This document shows positions 5,787 to 12,632 of a stretch of 12,919 nt of DNA, piece after piece. The notes beneath the pieces are model-generated. The model saw nothing but the letters and a program-made list of their open reading frames with translations. It did no database searches and was not told where the DNA came from. The DNA is from Alphaproteobacteria bacterium (GTDB taxonomy: Bacteria; Pseudomonadota; Alphaproteobacteria; Caulobacterales; Caulobacteraceae). Position 1 is the first letter of the stretch. Each line of letters opens with the position of its first letter. Both the position numbers and the translations under genes were made by a program. The stretch is from contig JAHINZ010000070.1 of the NCBI GenBank assembly GCA_018895795.1, positions 1 through 12,919 of the forward strand, in the 5' to 3' direction.

Positions 5787-7454
5787 ATGACCGAGATCAT
5801 CGAGGCGGACTACATCGTGGTGGGCGCGGGCTCGGCCGGCTGTGTGCTGGCGGCGCGACTGTCAGAAGACGGCCGCTTCAAGGTGCTGCTGCTGGAAGCC
5901 GGCGGCGATGACCGGCCGACCAAGAACCTCTCGCAGTTCGCCTCCAACCTGATGATCCACATTCCGGTGGGCTACGCCCAGACCCTGAAGGATCCCAAGG
6001 TCAACTGGCTGTACACCACCGAGCCCGATCCCGGCACGGGCGGGCGCCAGCATGTCTGGCCGCGCGGCAAGGTGCTGGGCGGTTCGTCCTCGATCAACGC
6101 CATGCTGTATGTGCGCGGCCAGCAGGCCGACTATGACGGCTGGCGGCAACTGGGCTGCGAGGGCTGGGCCTGGGACGACGTCCTGCCCTGGTTCCGCAAG
6201 TCGGAAAACCAGGAGCGCGGCGGCAGCGACCTGCACGCCACCGGCGGTCCGCTGAACGTCGCCGACATGCGCGACGGCAACGCCATCTCCGACGCCCTGA
6301 TCGACGCCTGCGACCAGGCCGGCATCCCGCGCTATGCCGACCTCAACGGCAAGGATCAGGAAGGCGCCACCTGGTATCAGGTGACTCAGAAGAACGGCGC
6401 GCGCTGCTCGGCCGCCGTGGCCTATCTGCACCCGGCCATGAAGCGCCCCAACCTGCGGGTCGAAACCAACGCCCTGGCCAGCCAGGTGATCTTCGAGGGC
6501 AAGCGCGCCGTCGGCGTCGAATTCGTCCAGAACGGCCAGAAGCGCGTGGCCATGGCCCAGGCCGAGGTGATCCTGGCCGGCGGGGCGATCAATTCGCCGC
6601 AGCTGCTGCAGTTGTCCGGCGTCGGCGCGGGCGAGCTGCTGCGCCAACACGGCATCGCGGTCGTGGCGGATGTGCCCGGCGTCGGCGAGAACCTGCAGGA
6701 CCACTATCTGACCGGGGTCCGTTATCGTCTCAAGGCCGGCTCGAAATCCATCAACGCGATGAGCAAGGGCGGCCGCCTGGCCGCCGAGGCGCTGAAATAT
6801 CTGCTGTTCCGAAAGGGCCTGCTGACCCTGTCGGCGGCGCATGTCGCCGCGTTCTGCAAATCGCGGCCCGACCTGTCGGGACCCGATATCCAGTTCCACA
6901 TCCTGCCGGCCACCATGGATCTGGACAAGCTGTTCAACGAACAGAAGATGGAGCTGGAGGACGCGCCGGGCATGACCATCGCCCCCTGCCAGCTGCGCCC
7001 CGAAAGCCGCGGCTGGATCCGCATCAAGTCGGCCGATCCCGCCGCCTACCCCGCCATCTTCGCCAACTACCTGTCCGATCCGCTGGACCAGGAAGTCGCG
7101 ATCGCCGGCCTGAAATGGGCCCGCAAGATCGGCGCCCAGCCGGCCATCGCCCAATATGTCGATCACGAGATGAACCCCGGCCCGGGCTTCGAGACCGACG
7201 AGATGCTGCTGGAATACGCCCGCGCCTCGGGTTCCACCCTCTATCACCCGGTCGGCAGCTGCCAGATGGGGACCGGGCCGATGGCCGTGGTCGACGCTCG
7301 CCTGCGAGTGCGCGGCGTCGAGGGCCTGCGCGTGGTCGACGCCTCGATCATGCCGCGGCTGGTTTCGGGCAACACCAACGCCCCGACCATCATGATCGGC
7401 GAAAAGGGCGCGGCGATGATCCTGCAGGACGCCAAGGTGATGGTCGCGGCCTGA
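5787..7454 (+). CDS. GMC family FAD-dependent alcohol dehydrogenase (choline dehydrogenase-like)
   Basis: A 555-residue glucose-methanol-choline oxidoreductase of full length. The N-terminal Rossmann motif GAGSAG (13-18), with Glu37 ending the second strand (LLLEAGG), binds the ADP part of FAD. The first GMC signature surrounds PRGKVLGGSSSINAM (92-106), and the second is GGAINSPQLLQLSGVG (265-280). The catalytic pair is His487 in YHPVGSCQMG and Asn531 in GNTNAPT, the usual His-Asn arrangement. These enzymes oxidise primary alcohols to aldehydes and pass electrons to oxygen or to the respiratory chain. No signal peptide is present. AGGGAG lies about eight bases before the ATG. The gene is divergent from the P450 gene and 98 bp upstream of the acyl-CoA synthetase, so the probable substrate is the alcohol made by the P450. 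Choline is unlikely, since no betaine or choline genes are nearby. The exact substrate is unknown. Confidence 0.93.
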   Translation: MTEIIEADYIVVGAGSAGCVLAARLSEDGRFKVLLLEAGGDDRPTKNLSQFASNLMIHIPVGYAQTLKDPKVNWLYTTEPDPGTGGRQHVWPRGKVLGGSSSINAMLYVRGQQADYDGWRQLGCEGWAWDDVLPWFRKSENQERGGSDLHATGGPLNVADMRDGNAISDALIDACDQAGIPRYADLNGKDQEGATWYQVTQKNGARCSAAVAYLHPAMKRPNLRVETNALASQVIFEGKRAVGVEFVQNGQKRVAMAQAEVILAGGAINSPQLLQLSGVGAGELLRQHGIAVVADVPGVGENLQDHYLTGVRYRLKAGSKSINAMSKGGRLAAEALKYLLFRKGLLTLSAAHVAAFCKSRPDLSGPDIQFHILPATMDLDKLFNEQKMELEDAPGMTIAPCQLRPESRGWIRIKSADPAAYPAIFANYLSDPLDQEVAIAGLKWARKIGAQPAIAQYVDHEMNPGPGFETDEMLLEYARASGSTLYHPVGSCQMGTGPMAVVDARLRVRGVEGLRVVDASIMPRLVSGNTNAPTIMIGEKGAAMILQDAKVMVAA

Positions 7455-7464
7455 GGCGCCAAAC

Positions 7465-7532
7465 CTCATCCCCCGCGAAGGCGGGGATCGACACTGAATC
7501 GCCGCCTGGATCCCCGCGTCGCCGGGGATGAG
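7465..7532. repeat. REP/CIR-like double-hairpin intergenic element with a GANTC site
   Basis: The left unit begins CTCATCCCC and ends GCGGGGATC (7465-7489). The right unit (7509-7532) is its inverted, imperfect copy, beginning GATCCCCGCG and ending GGGGATGAG. Each unit can also fold alone: CCCCGC/GCGGGG in the left and ATCCCCG/CGGGGAT in the right. The spacer carries GAATC (7496-7500), a CcrM methylation site, and a second GAATC follows at 7535-7539. This fits the dispersed intergenic repeats associated with methylation sites in Caulobacter. It lies between the GMC stop and the synthetase ribosome site and may tune transcript stability or expression within the operon. Confidence 0.7.
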
Positions 7533-7552
7533 CGGAATCTGGAGAGCCTTGC

Positions 7553-9091
7553 ATGCACCCCTTCATCCACGCCCAGTCACAGCCCGACAAGCCCGCCTAC
7601 ATCATGGCCGGCTCGGGCGAGGTCGTGACCTATGGCCAGCTGGATGCGCGCTCGAACCAGGGGGCGCAGCTGTTTCGGTCGCTGGGCCTGACGACCGGCG
7701 ACGTGATCGCCATCCTGATGGAGAACAACGCCCGGTTCTTCGAGATCGCCTGGGCGGCGCAGCGGGCCGGGCTCTACTATGTTTGCATCTCGACCAAGCT
7801 GACGGCGGCCGAGACCCAGTACATCCTCGAGGATTGCGGGGCCAAACTCTTCATTACGTCCGCGGCCATGGGACCGCTGATCGACGAGATCGCCGCCCTG
7901 GTTCCGGGCCTGACGCTCTACGCCGTCGGCGGCGCCCACGGTCCCTATGCCGATTTCGAGGCGGCGCGGGCCGCGATGCCCGACACCCCGATCGCCGACG
8001 AGAGCGCCGGCTCGGACATGCTGTATTCGTCGGGCACCACCGGTCGGCCCAAGGGGGTGAAGCCGGCCCTGAACGGCGGGCCGATCGACCAGCCCAACGC
8101 CTTGCAGATGATGGCCCAGGGCCTGTTCGGCTTTTCCGGCGACAGCGTCTATCTGTCCCCCGCCCCGCTGTATCACGCCGCGCCGCTGCGCTGGTGCATG
8201 AGCGTTCACAAGCTGGGCGGCACGGTGATCGTGATGGAGAAGTTCGATCCCGAGGCCGCCCTGGCCCTGATCGAAAAGTACAAGGTGACCTGCGGCCAGT
8301 TCGTGCCGACCCACTTCGTGCGGATGCTGAAACTGCCCGAAGCGGTGCGCGCCAAGTACGACGTCTCGTCGATGACATCGGCCGTCCACGCCGCCGCCCC
8401 CTGCCCGATCCCGGTCAAGGAACAGATGATCGCCTGGTGGGGGCCGGTGATCTTCGAATACTACGCCGGCACCGAGGGCAACGGCTTCTGCTGGATCAAT
8501 TCGCAGAACTGGCTGACCCACAAGGGCTCGGTCGGACAGGCCGTGCTGGGCGAACTGCGGATCTGCGATGAGGACGGCCATGAAGTCCCGCCGCGCACCG
8601 AGGGCGGCGTCTATTTCGCCAATGGCCCGGCGGTGAACTATCACAACGCCCCCGACAAGACCGCCGAAAGCTATAACCAGCACGGCTGGACCACCCTGGG
8701 CGACGTGGGCTGGGTGGATGAGGAGGGCTTCCTCTACCTGACCGACCGCAAGAGCTTCATGATCATCTCGGGCGGGGTGAACATCTATCCGCAGGAGATC
8801 GAGAACCTGCTGATCACCCACCCCAAGGTGGCCGACGCCGCCGTGGTCGGCGCCCCGCACGAGGAGATGGGCGAACAGGTCGTGGCCGTGATCCAGCCGA
8901 TGGACTGGACCGAAGACCAGACCGCCCTGGCCGAGGAACTGATGGCCTTCGCCCGCGCGGGGCTCAGCCACGTCAAGTCGCCGCGCCGTATCGACTTCAT
9001 GGCCGAACTGCCCCGCCACGCCACCGGCAAGCTCTATAAGCGGCTGATCCGGGATGCCTATTGGGCGAAAGACGGCAGCAAGGTGGGGTAG
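7553..9091 (+). CDS. AMP-forming acyl-CoA synthetase (ANL superfamily)
   Basis: A 512-residue acid-CoA ligase that would activate a carboxylic acid with ATP and CoA through an acyl-adenylate. The core motifs are in order: the phosphate-binding loop SSGTTGRPKG (159-168), the adenine-site motif YYAGTEG (303-309), Asp384 in TLGDVGW, the hinge region DRKSFMIISGGVNIYP (398-413), and the catalytic C-terminal lysine Lys493 in ATGKLYKR. The overall type is FadD-like (medium to long or cyclic acyl substrates) and not acetyl-CoA synthetase, which is longer. The ATG at 7553 has TGGAG about ten bases upstream. It follows the GMC dehydrogenase on the same strand, separated by a REP-like element, and would act after alcohol and aldehyde oxidation. 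No aldehyde dehydrogenase is present, so that step is supplied elsewhere or by the GMC enzyme. Confidence 0.95.
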   Translation: MHPFIHAQSQPDKPAYIMAGSGEVVTYGQLDARSNQGAQLFRSLGLTTGDVIAILMENNARFFEIAWAAQRAGLYYVCISTKLTAAETQYILEDCGAKLFITSAAMGPLIDEIAALVPGLTLYAVGGAHGPYADFEAARAAMPDTPIADESAGSDMLYSSGTTGRPKGVKPALNGGPIDQPNALQMMAQGLFGFSGDSVYLSPAPLYHAAPLRWCMSVHKLGGTVIVMEKFDPEAALALIEKYKVTCGQFVPTHFVRMLKLPEAVRAKYDVSSMTSAVHAAAPCPIPVKEQMIAWWGPVIFEYYAGTEGNGFCWINSQNWLTHKGSVGQAVLGELRICDEDGHEVPPRTEGGVYFANGPAVNYHNAPDKTAESYNQHGWTTLGDVGWVDEEGFLYLTDRKSFMIISGGVNIYPQEIENLLITHPKVADAAVVGAPHEEMGEQVVAVIQPMDWTEDQTALAEELMAFARAGLSHVKSPRRIDFMAELPRHATGKLYKRLIRDAYWAKDGSKVG

Positions 9092-9167
9092 ACCTCGCGA
9101 GATCTCTCCACCTAAACTGCTCAAGCTTGCGCCGCACGGGTGTCATGCGCATCGCGATGGGGCTTGC

Positions 9168-9692
9168 ATGATCAGCGGACACGCGATCGCCATGCGCGCC
9201 GCACGCGTCGCGGCCTTACTGGCAAGCATAGCCGTGGTCTGGGTTCTAGGCGTCGCACTCGCGAAACCGCGCGGTCGTAGGCCCGATAATGTTGTCTGGT
9301 ATGAGAACGATTTGTTCGGCATCGCTTTGCTCTTTGTTCCATTCGGGATCGCGGCAATAGCGGCGCGGTTGAGACATGTTCCTGGCTGGGACACCGACAT
9401 AGTCTGGTGGCTCGTCGGATTTTGCTTTGCCGCCTGCGTCATGATGACGTTGATCGTCTTCCGATACCGGCTGGAGATCTTGCCGGTCGGTATCGTCGAA
9501 CATAGGGTGTTTGGAATTGGAAATCGCTGCATCGCGTGGGGCGATATTTTAAATTGGAAGCTCGGCAGAAAGCAGAGCTCCGTCATCCTGACGCTCAACC
9601 CTCGCGGAAAGTTCGAATTCGCGCCAGCCTTCAAGGATGGCTCCGACCTATTCTACGAAGCCGTCGAGGCCCACCAAATCCCAGAAGCCTAA
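9168..9692 (+). CDS. Small membrane protein with a soluble C-terminal domain, unrecognised
   Basis: A 174-residue protein with three likely membrane helices (about 12-32, 48-67 and 78-98). A soluble C-terminal domain of about 75 residues (100-174) is rich in alternating strands, for example RLEILPVGIVEHRV, CIAWGDILNWKL and VILTLNPRGKFEFA. This pattern recalls bacterial PH-like (bPH) domains attached to short membrane anchors, but the resemblance is weak and no function is proposed. The ATG at 9168 is chosen because the sequence from there looks membrane-like; an upstream in-frame ATG at 9054 would overlap the synthetase gene and add an unstructured, charged leader. No strong ribosome site is seen before 9168, and the ATG at 9192 is an alternative. 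Codons such as ATA and TTA and a lower GC content than the neighbours suggest a foreign or fast-evolving gene. Confidence 0.65.
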   Translation: MISGHAIAMRAARVAALLASIAVVWVLGVALAKPRGRRPDNVVWYENDLFGIALLFVPFGIAAIAARLRHVPGWDTDIVWWLVGFCFAACVMMTLIVFRYRLEILPVGIVEHRVFGIGNRCIAWGDILNWKLGRKQSSVILTLNPRGKFEFAPAFKDGSDLFYEAVEAHQIPEA

Positions 9693-9734
9693 AGCCACCA
9701 AACGCCATCGTCCGGAGATTGATTTTTCTATTAG

Positions 9735-9764
9735 TTGCCACCACATTGAGTAAAATGGTGGCAA
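9735..9764. promoter_or_regulatory. Inverted repeat TTGCCACCA-N12-TGGTGGCAA, operator candidate
   Basis: Perfect 9-bp arms (9735-9743 and 9756-9764) around a 12-bp A/T-rich spacer end ten bases before the nucleotidyltransferase-fold gene. A -10-like TAAAAT (9751-9756) lies in the spacer and TTGCCAC could serve as a -35, so a bound protein would cover the promoter. A GAGTC methylation site (9765-9769) abuts the right arm. Autoregulation by the encoded protein, or control by an unlinked repressor, is inferred. Confidence 0.5.
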
Positions 9765-9774
9765 GAGTCTTCGC

Positions 9775-10788
9775 ATGACCCTCCAGCGCCTTCCCTTGGC
9801 GATCCATACCAATGTCGCCGACCTGATCGACCAGCTGCGGATCGCCCAGATCGAGACCTTTGGGCGCGGCGCGAGCTTCCTGCGCCGCGAGCGTAAGGGC
9901 CGCTTCTATTGGTATGTCCGCTCGCCCCAGGTGCGCGGCGAGCGCAACGAGCGGTATCTGGGCCTCGAGACCCCCGAATTGCTGGCGACCATCGAGGCGG
10001 CCAAGGCGTCCAAGACCGCCGTGGAAGGCCGCCGCATGATCGTGCGGAGCCTGCGCGGCGCGGGCCTGCACGCGCCTGATGACCGCACGGGCCGCATCCT
10101 GCGCGCGCTGAGCGTGGCGGGCGCGTTTCGACTGCGCGCCGTGGTCGTCGGCACGGTGGCGTTTCAGACCTATGGCGCCCTGCTGGGCTTCACCTTGCCC
10201 GCTCAGGCGGTGCGCACGGGCGATCTCGACATCGCCCAGGACTACGGCGTTTCCATCGCCCTGGACGACGCCTTGGACCTGAGCTTTCTGGACGTCTTGC
10301 GCGGCGCCGATCCCGCCTTCACCGCCGTGCCGAAACTGGACCCCGGCAAGAGCGCCACCTATCGCACCCCCGACGGCTACGCGGTGGATGTGCTGACCAC
10401 CAGCCGCGACGCGGGGGACGCAGAGACCTCGCGGCTCACCGCGCTCAACACCGACGCGACGCCGCTGCGGTTCATGGACTTTCTGCTACGCGAAACGGTC
10501 GACGCCGCCATCCTGCACGAGGACGGCGTGCTGGTCCGCGTGCCCGCGCCCGCGCGCTTCGCCGTCCACAAGCTGATGATCTCTCGCAAGCGCGGTCAGG
10601 CCAATCCCAAGCGCCGCAAGGACCTCGAACAGGCTCAGGCGCTCATCCACGCCCTGTCGGCCGACGACCCCTTCGCCCTGCGCGAGGCCTATGCCGAGGC
10701 TTACGGACGCGGCGAAGGGTGGCGCAAGCTGCTGGACGAAGCGGTCAGTCTGTTGCCCGAGACGGCCCGCGTCGCGCTGGACGCGTGA
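9775..10788 (+). CDS. GSU2403-type nucleotidyltransferase-fold protein (NTP_transf_8-like)
   Basis: A 337-residue protein. Residues about 28-70 carry an FLRRERKGRFYWYV...ERYLGLE segment typical of the N-terminus of this family. The nucleotidyltransferase fold follows: VVVGTVAFQTYGALLG (123-138), the acidic pair Asp150-x-Asp152 in TGDLDIAQ, and a third acidic residue, Asp205, in YAVDVLT. The later FAVHKLMISRKR with a following KRRKDLEQAQ (262-288) resembles the helical part of AbiEii-like minimal nucleotidyltransferases. Related families act as toxins or abortive-infection effectors by transferring nucleotides to tRNA or proteins, but I know of no established role for this subgroup. No antitoxin is obvious. 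An inverted repeat covers the promoter region. No ribosome site precedes the ATG at 9775. The family assignment is by motif memory. Confidence 0.75.
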   Translation: MTLQRLPLAIHTNVADLIDQLRIAQIETFGRGASFLRRERKGRFYWYVRSPQVRGERNERYLGLETPELLATIEAAKASKTAVEGRRMIVRSLRGAGLHAPDDRTGRILRALSVAGAFRLRAVVVGTVAFQTYGALLGFTLPAQAVRTGDLDIAQDYGVSIALDDALDLSFLDVLRGADPAFTAVPKLDPGKSATYRTPDGYAVDVLTTSRDAGDAETSRLTALNTDATPLRFMDFLLRETVDAAILHEDGVLVRVPAPARFAVHKLMISRKRGQANPKRRKDLEQAQALIHALSADDPFALREAYAEAYGRGEGWRKLLDEAVSLLPETARVALDA

Positions 10789-10813
10789 CAGCCGCCGCGC
10801 GGGCCGCTACGAC
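10785..10813 (+). promoter_or_regulatory. Candidate promoter of the MaoC gene
   Basis: GTGACAG (10785-10791) and GCTACGAC (10806-10813) are 14 bp apart and match the Caulobacter pattern TTGACGS-N10-14-GCTANAWC at five of seven and seven of eight positions. The -35 overlaps the stop codon of the preceding gene. Transcription would begin about 25 bases before the MaoC ATG, leaving room for its ribosome site, so the MaoC gene could be expressed apart from the upstream islet. Confidence 0.35.
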
Positions 10814-10844
10814 TTTCAAAACAATCGTTTGAAGGGAGAAAGCG

Positions 10845-11294
10845 ATGCGTCAAGTCGCCTATGCGGATATCGCCAGCCTGGTCGGTCAGGAAATCGGCGT
10901 CTCGGACTGGGTCGAGGTCAGCCAGGAGCGGGTCAACCTGTTCGCCGAGGCCACCGGCGACCATCAGTGGATCCATGTCGATGTCGAGCGCGCCACCAAG
11001 GAAATCGGCGGCCCGATCGCCCACGGCTATCTGACCCTGTCGCTGATCCCGATGCTGGGCGCCGGCATCCTGCACGTCACCGGCGTGACGCGCGGCATCA
11101 ACTATGGCTGCGACAAGGTGCGCTTCACCGGCATGGTCCGGGTCGGCAAGAAGGTGCGCATGCGCCAGAAGCTGCTGAGCGTCGAGGCCAAGTCCGGCGG
11201 CCTGCAGCTGAAGAACGAATGCACGATCGAGATCGAGGGCGAAGAGCGCCCCGCCTGCGTCGCCGAGACGATTTCGGTGATCTACGGGGCTTAG
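10845..11294 (+). CDS. MaoC family dehydratase ((R)-specific enoyl-CoA hydratase-like)
   Basis: A 149-residue single hotdog-fold protein, the usual length for MaoC/PhaJ/NodN-type hydratases. The hydratase-2 motif is clear: FAEATGDHQWIHVD (33-46) with catalytic Asp39 and His44, followed by GGPIAHGYLTLSLIP (55-69). These enzymes add water to trans-2-enoyl-CoA to give (R)-3-hydroxyacyl-CoA, supplying beta-oxidation or polyhydroxyalkanoate precursors. Here it could complement the crotonase and act downstream of the acyl-CoA synthetase. AAGGGAGA lies about six bases before the ATG. The gene is separated from the synthetase by the 9168-10788 islet and converges on the csbD-like gene. The substrate chain length is not predictable. 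Confidence 0.9.
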   Translation: MRQVAYADIASLVGQEIGVSDWVEVSQERVNLFAEATGDHQWIHVDVERATKEIGGPIAHGYLTLSLIPMLGAGILHVTGVTRGINYGCDKVRFTGMVRVGKKVRMRQKLLSVEAKSGGLQLKNECTIEIEGEERPACVAETISVIYGA

Positions 11295-11326
11295 GTCAGC
11301 CCGCGACTTCGAAGGCTGAAGCCTGC

Positions 11327-11360
11327 AAAAAAACGGCCGCCGGATCACTCCGGCGGCCGT
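11327..11360 (-). terminator. Intrinsic terminator of the csbD-like gene
   Basis: Exact 12-base arms ACGGCCGCCGGA (11333-11344) and TCCGGCGGCCGT (11349-11360) surround a TCAC loop. On the minus strand the stem is followed by seven T in a row, the textbook form for Rho-independent termination of the csbD-like transcript. It lies 24 bases past that stop codon. The same stem may also stop the convergent MaoC transcript, though without a T-run on that side. Confidence 0.9.
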
Positions 11361-11384
11361 CTTCAATTCAGCGACGGCGCATGA

Positions 11385-11567
11385 TCAACGCTTGATCGCG
11401 TCGCCGATCTTGTCCTGGACCTGGCCGACCTTGTTCTGAATGTCGCCCTTGGCCTTCTGGGCCATGCCCTCGGCCTCCATCTGCTCGTTGCCGGTGGCCT
11501 TGCCGACGGCTTCCTTGACAGCGCCCGCGCCCTTGTCGATGGCGCCTTCAACACGATTGGTGCTCAT
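11385..11567 (-). CDS. CsbD family stress-response protein
   Basis: A 60-residue, highly charged, helical protein beginning MSTNRVEGAIDKGAGAVKEA, the hallmark of CsbD: small proteins with repeated G-x-x-K/A-E-A-x-G-K-x-T-G-type segments (here VGKATGNEQMEAEG and KAKGDIQNKVGQVQDKIGD). There is no enzyme motif, signal peptide or membrane helix. CsbD of Bacillus subtilis is a general-stress protein under sigma-B, and its molecular function remains unclear. AGGAG precedes the ATG at 11567 by about seven bases. The gene is a self-contained transcription unit, with an EcfG-like promoter at 11603-11628 and a strong terminator at 11327-11360. Stress induction is therefore likely here too. Confidence 0.93.
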   Translation of the reverse strand: MSTNRVEGAIDKGAGAVKEAVGKATGNEQMEAEGMAQKAKGDIQNKVGQVQDKIGDAIKR

Positions 11568-11602
11568 GGCTTGCTCCTGTTTGAGGTGACTATTCTCACA
11601 AC

Positions 11603-11628
11603 AACGAGCTTGGCGCCGCCGGGGTTCC
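11603..11628 (-). promoter_or_regulatory. EcfG/SigT-type general stress promoter of csbD
   Basis: On the minus strand GGAAC (11628-11624) and CGTT (11606-11603) are separated by exactly 17 bases. This matches the alphaproteobacterial general-stress sigma factor pattern GGAAC-N16-17-CGTT, called SigT in Caulobacter. The site is 36 bp before the csbD start and lies wholly between the csbD start and the protease stop. The predicted leader is about 30 bases and contains the AGGAG ribosome site. Confidence 0.75.
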
Positions 11629-11636
11629 GGACTTTC

Positions 11637-12488
11637 CTAGCGATCCGCGCCCAGGGCGCTGGCCGAAATCGCCGCCGAGGCCGCCACCCCGCCGGGCATG
11701 ACCGGTTCGACCCGGGTTGGCGGCGCGGCGGCCGCCGCCAGGGCGGGCGGCTTATCGAGCAGGGCGATGGTCTCGCGGATATATTTGGCGTGGGTGACGA
11801 TGCCGATCTCCAGCCGCTCGCCCGACAGTTCGACCTGCTGGGTCAGGATGCCGGCGATGAACTGCACCTCCTGGGTCTCGCTGGCGCCCGGCCGGCGGCG
11901 CGCGCCCTCGGCCATGAACACCGGTCCGCCCGAATTGCCCGGAAAGACCGAGAAATCCATCAGGAAGGTCGGAAAGGCGCTGGCCGGAGCCAGGGGATAG
12001 GACGCCACCCGCCCCGAGCGCAGGATCGGGAAACCCGCTGGATTGGCCGACAGGCCGCGGGGAAAGCCCAGGGCCATCATCTCGTCGCCGGGCCCCAGAT
12101 TATAGGTGCTGAAGGTGTCGTCCTTGGCCAGCCAGGCCAGAGGGATGGCCGCCTTGACGAATTCGGGCGGCGCCGCGACGACGATGGCGGTGATGTCGCG
12201 CCCCGGATGCTTCACCCACAGGGGATGGTCGCCGTCGCGGATTTTCAGGGTCTGGGGGTCATAGCGCCAGACGCCGTCCTTAGCCTGGACGCGATAGCCG
12301 ATCCTGGCCGAGACCGAGGGCATGCGATCAAAGACGTGGCCGGCGGTGATCAGGATGGTGCGCGGACGCCCATCGGGATCGGTGTCGGCGATCAGGAAGC
12401 CGGTGCCGACCGTGCGCGAGCCGTCGCCCAGCGGTTGCTCCAGCTGCACGGTGGCCTGGATCAGATCGACGGACAGATCCCACGCCAT
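11637..12488 (-). CDS. Trypsin-like (S1 family) serine protease without signal peptide
   Basis: A 283-residue protein with the complete chymotrypsin-fold triad: His51 in ITAGHVF, Asp98 in GRDITAIVV and Ser186 in FPGNSGGPVF. The spacing is that of Trypsin_2/DegP-like catalytic domains. There is no PDZ domain, and the N-terminus (MAWDLSVDLIQATVQLE) is neither a signal peptide nor a membrane anchor, so a cytoplasmic location is inferred unless the true start lies elsewhere. After about residue 247 the protein ends in an Ala/Pro-rich, low-complexity tail. The ribosome site before 12488 is weak (a G-rich run). The gene is divergent from the S9 peptidase gene over 144 bp and lies upstream of the stress gene csbD on the same strand. 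The substrate is unknown. Confidence 0.85.
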   Translation of the reverse strand: MAWDLSVDLIQATVQLEQPLGDGSRTVGTGFLIADTDPDGRPRTILITAGHVFDRMPSVSARIGYRVQAKDGVWRYDPQTLKIRDGDHPLWVKHPGRDITAIVVAAPPEFVKAAIPLAWLAKDDTFSTYNLGPGDEMMALGFPRGLSANPAGFPILRSGRVASYPLAPASAFPTFLMDFSVFPGNSGGPVFMAEGARRRPGASETQEVQFIAGILTQQVELSGERLEIGIVTHAKYIRETIALLDKPPALAAAAAPPTRVEPVMPGGVAASAAISASALGADR

Positions 12489-12632
12489 CGCCGCCCCCGT
12501 ATTACGCTCTCACCAACCCCGCGCCGTCAGATCGCTTCCGAGGCGAGACCCAGTTTGACCAGACCCGCCCAGGCTCGCAAGTTGGCGTTCTGACGCATCC
12601 GCGACCTGCGGGCGTTCGGGAGAAAAACGATC

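Noticed and set aside
5862..7469. Minus-strand open frame of 535 codons opposite the GMC dehydrogenase gene
   Set aside because: It is antisense to an intact GMC enzyme and shows no domain; long antisense frames are common in GC-rich DNA.
7577..9124. Minus-strand open frame of 515 codons opposite the acyl-CoA synthetase gene
   Set aside because: Same reasoning: the synthetase motifs are complete on the plus strand and the antisense product has no recognisable motif.
9054..9167. Upstream extension of the small membrane protein to an ATG at 9054
   Set aside because: It would overlap the synthetase gene by 38 bp and add a charged leader before the first membrane helix; the ATG at 9168 gives a normal membrane-protein start.
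10815..10833. Inverted repeat TTCAAA-N7-TTTGAA before the MaoC gene
   Set aside because: The arms are only 6 bp and overlap the leader and edge of the ribosome site; without conservation data it is too likely to be chance, although a regulator site cannot be excluded.
12590..12597. CTGACGCA shared with the P450/GMC control region (5690-5697), with TGACGCA also in the crotonase palindrome
   Set aside because: An 8-base match recurring once in 13 kb is weak evidence for a common regulator, and the third copy shares only seven bases with no symmetry in the protease/S9 region.
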